From assembly GCA_965262565.1 (NCBI GenBank), contig CBDHFQ010000033.1:124001-188000 (forward strand): a stretch of 64,000 nucleotides of DNA, given 5' to 3'. The stretch's first letter is position 1, and each line of letters begins with the position of its first letter. Both the position numbers and the translations under genes were made by a program. Under the pieces are notes generated by a model that saw only the letters and a program-made list of their open reading frames with translations, did no database searches and was not told where the DNA came from. This document shows positions 63,401 to 64,000 of this stretch, piece after piece. This DNA comes from CBDHFQ01 sp965262565 (GTDB lineage: Bacteria > Bacteroidota > Bacteroidia > J057).

Positions 63401-64000
63401 TATAATTTCTTTGGCTTAGGTAATGAAACCGTTTATACCCAGGAATTTGATGATGAATTTGACATTAATCGGGTGAGATTCAACGGAGTTCGCATATATC
63501 CCGGTTTCAAAAGAACCTTTAACAATCAAACACATTTACTCAAACTGGGGCCGATATATGAATTGACGGAAATTGAAGATACGGAAGGCAGATTTGTGAC
63601 CAGGGAAGAATCAGGTCTTGGCCCCGAAGATTTTACTGTCAAACACTATACAGGGCTAAGATTTTTTTATCATCTGGATACGAGGGATAATTCCTTAGTT
63701 ACCACCAGAGGATTTCAATTTAAAGTAAATACAGGATGGTATGTAAACGCCGAAGATATGGACAGAAACTTCTTTCAATTTAAAACGGAAGCGTCGATCT
63801 ACCATTATATTAAGTCTCCATTGAAAATGATTTTCGCCTCGCGTGCAGGATATGCTACTAACCAGGGGGAATATGAGTTTTTCCAGGCCAATACTCTTGG
63901 GGGCAGGAGTAATTTAAGGGGCTTTAGAGGAGAACGATTTGCAGGCGATGATGCCTTTTTTCACAATACTGAGTTAAGAATCCCCTTGTACCAAAGTAAG
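60410..64000 (+). CDS. lipoprotein fusion: PAP-like phosphoesterase, kinase-like region, Omp85 barrel (3' end outside window)
   Basis: ATG 60410 opens a frame to the window edge (1197 codons). An N-terminal signal ends in ILCNSC. Residues about 50-420 are a purple-acid-phosphatase-like domain with altered motifs: GDVG kept, but LGNNIVPHG where the family has GDN, and AGNKDW where it has GNHDW; FHHP and SGHEH are kept. At about 475-680 a kinase-like stretch appears: GGGIQTKSLRL, EYVMRSVKK, LGDWDRHDDQWRW and IPRDRDQVF. The remainder (from about 915) is a surface-antigen/BamA barrel with LGGRSNLRGFRGERF. The protein would be in the outer membrane. The enzyme site, the kinase-like part and the barrel in one chain is the unusual feature. 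Confidence 0.85.
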   Translation, partial: MEPKKILLRSRTSFWVLVCLSILCNSCQFKRAFVDPKYNNWESKRPSAAQDIKHTVLLVGDVGKKGLAANEPTLNLIQQELSSLDEHSSIVFLGNNIVPHGMPAKDHPRRAQAEEMIDAQLDIVKNFAGKTYFIAGNKDWNDAKAGGREAVLRQEEYIEQVLEDKDAFQPGEACGDPGVVELEKDLTLVCLDSQWFLQDWSKETDMNKGCKVDTRYELRDKLAEIFDEYDDGDFIIAFHHPLMSGGPHGGYASFSDHVFPLTALNPGLFIPLPGIGSIYPALKNAGAFPQDIPHADYQKFIDLVSDLTFDIGHAVFASGHEHLLQFHSDQAGFRVVNVVKSDRYYIGSGSASQTSFLRANSDADFGVAKKGFSKILYYENGEVWIEMWHPINDGNEGELLFRNKIKDADQAKMETAVDSKAIEEIVQQDSTVAVADDIYSAGKTKRKLLGKLYRDAWTAPIKFPVANLEELHGGLTPIKKGGGIQTKSLRLVNPQGKEYVMRSVKKDISLLIPDFAKNTVVQEIAQDELSMSHPYGAAVIPTLAEAAGVFHTVPTFYYVPKQVALGEYINDFGDQVYLIEERPEEPKEGNASPYFGGGKEIISTRALLRNLKESNDNKVDQKAVLRARILDLWLGDWDRHDDQWRWAEFKEDGKDVYRPIPRDRDQVFLSVDGFIPYLLTREWGARMFQDFDYDIRDIQGLAFNARFFDRTFLNEQNEEDWKEMANDMKTSLTDDIIEDAIQRWPDTLFNLNGAEIIDKLKVRRDKLDEFATRYYTYLAREVDVVGSEDRELFRVTRVNDSDTRVEVIHLNKKGEEKRNIYDRVFHRSETKEVRLYGLKGDDQFNVQGEAKKGILIRIIGGLDDDEVVDKSRVGGGKRTIVYDTKEGNTFDFGTEAKDNTDEDASVNIYDRKAFKLNSYLPLAYPGFNRDDGITLGGGITWTRQGFRKEPYKSKQQISATFAVATRAFQASYTGDFIGVLGKYDFHIDGLTNAPFFVYNFFGLGNETVYTQEFDDEFDINRVRFNGVRIYPGFKRTFNNQTHLLKLGPIYELTEIEDTEGRFVTREESGLGPEDFTVKHYTGLRFFYHLDTRDNSLVTTRGFQFKVNTGWYVNAEDMDRNFFQFKTEASIYHYIKSPLKMIFASRAGYATNQGEYEFFQANTLGGRSNLRGFRGERFAGDDAFFHNTELRIPLYQSK

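Overview
The window is a piece of a Bacteroidota chromosome, most probably from the Saprospiria/Lewinella-like part of the phylum. The evidence is low GC, lipoproteins with N-terminal lipoboxes, secreted proteins ending in type IX secretion (T9SS) C-terminal domains, GEVED and malectin modules, a TonB-dependent receptor paired with a DUF4249 lipoprotein, Bacteroidota-only families (DUF3127, DUF1573), the long form of IspG, and several promoters of the Bacteroidota type (-7 TAnnTTTG). I see no rRNA, tRNA, CRISPR array, insertion sequence, phage or plasmid gene. Genes sit on both strands in short operons.

Layout. 1-4.0 kb: a partial pectinacetylesterase-like lipoprotein, a Crp/Fnr regulator, a VOC protein, a lipoprotein esterase and a TMEM220 membrane protein. 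4.1-7.5 kb: two crotonases (one PaaG-like) and a Na+:alanine symporter. 7.7-12.5 kb: miaA, a small secreted protein, a copper P-type ATPase with its HMA chaperone, and a DUF1573 protein. 12.5-24.2 kb: a large S8 protease with GEVED repeats, an aldehyde dehydrogenase, a papain-like secreted protease, a gene-free stretch of 1.2 kb, and a 1458-residue beta-propeller/malectin T9SS protein. 24.4-34.1 kb: a TonB receptor and DUF4249 pair, then an operon of ABC ATPase, FtsX-like permease with a His/Asp/Glu-rich loop, two DUF3299 proteins and a large propeller protein. 34.1-42.2 kb: ThpR, a Gfo/Idh/MocA oxidoreductase, a BNR propeller beside a MoaD-like protein, XdhC, SufU/SufS, MoeA and a SYLF protein. 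42.4-49.9 kb: leuA, a putative secreted zinc peptidase, an atypical KAS III, pyrophosphatase, an acyltransferase, an SH3 lipoprotein and a small T9SS protein. 50-59.9 kb: xseA-xseB, a DUF3127 protein, a response regulator, an unknown 484-residue protein, ispG, a paraoxonase-like protein, a HerA-like ATPase and a small membrane protein. 60.4-64 kb: a partial giant fusion of phosphoesterase, kinase-like region and Omp85 barrel.

Most notable points. (1) The operon at 27.7-34.1 kb looks like a metal (probably zinc) handling ABC system: the permease carries a tandemly repeated HDE-rich loop, is frameshifted just after the repeats, and is followed by two CFFC-motif DUF3299 proteins. (2) The fusion at 60.4-64 kb joins a degenerate phosphoesterase, a HipA/Fam20-type kinase-like region and an outer-membrane barrel. 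(3) A DUF3127 protein beside exonuclease VII ends in an SSB-type acidic tip. (4) A MoaD-like sulfur carrier has its diglycine masked by three extra residues. (5) Several small inverted repeats, terminators and two candidate small transcripts lie between genes.
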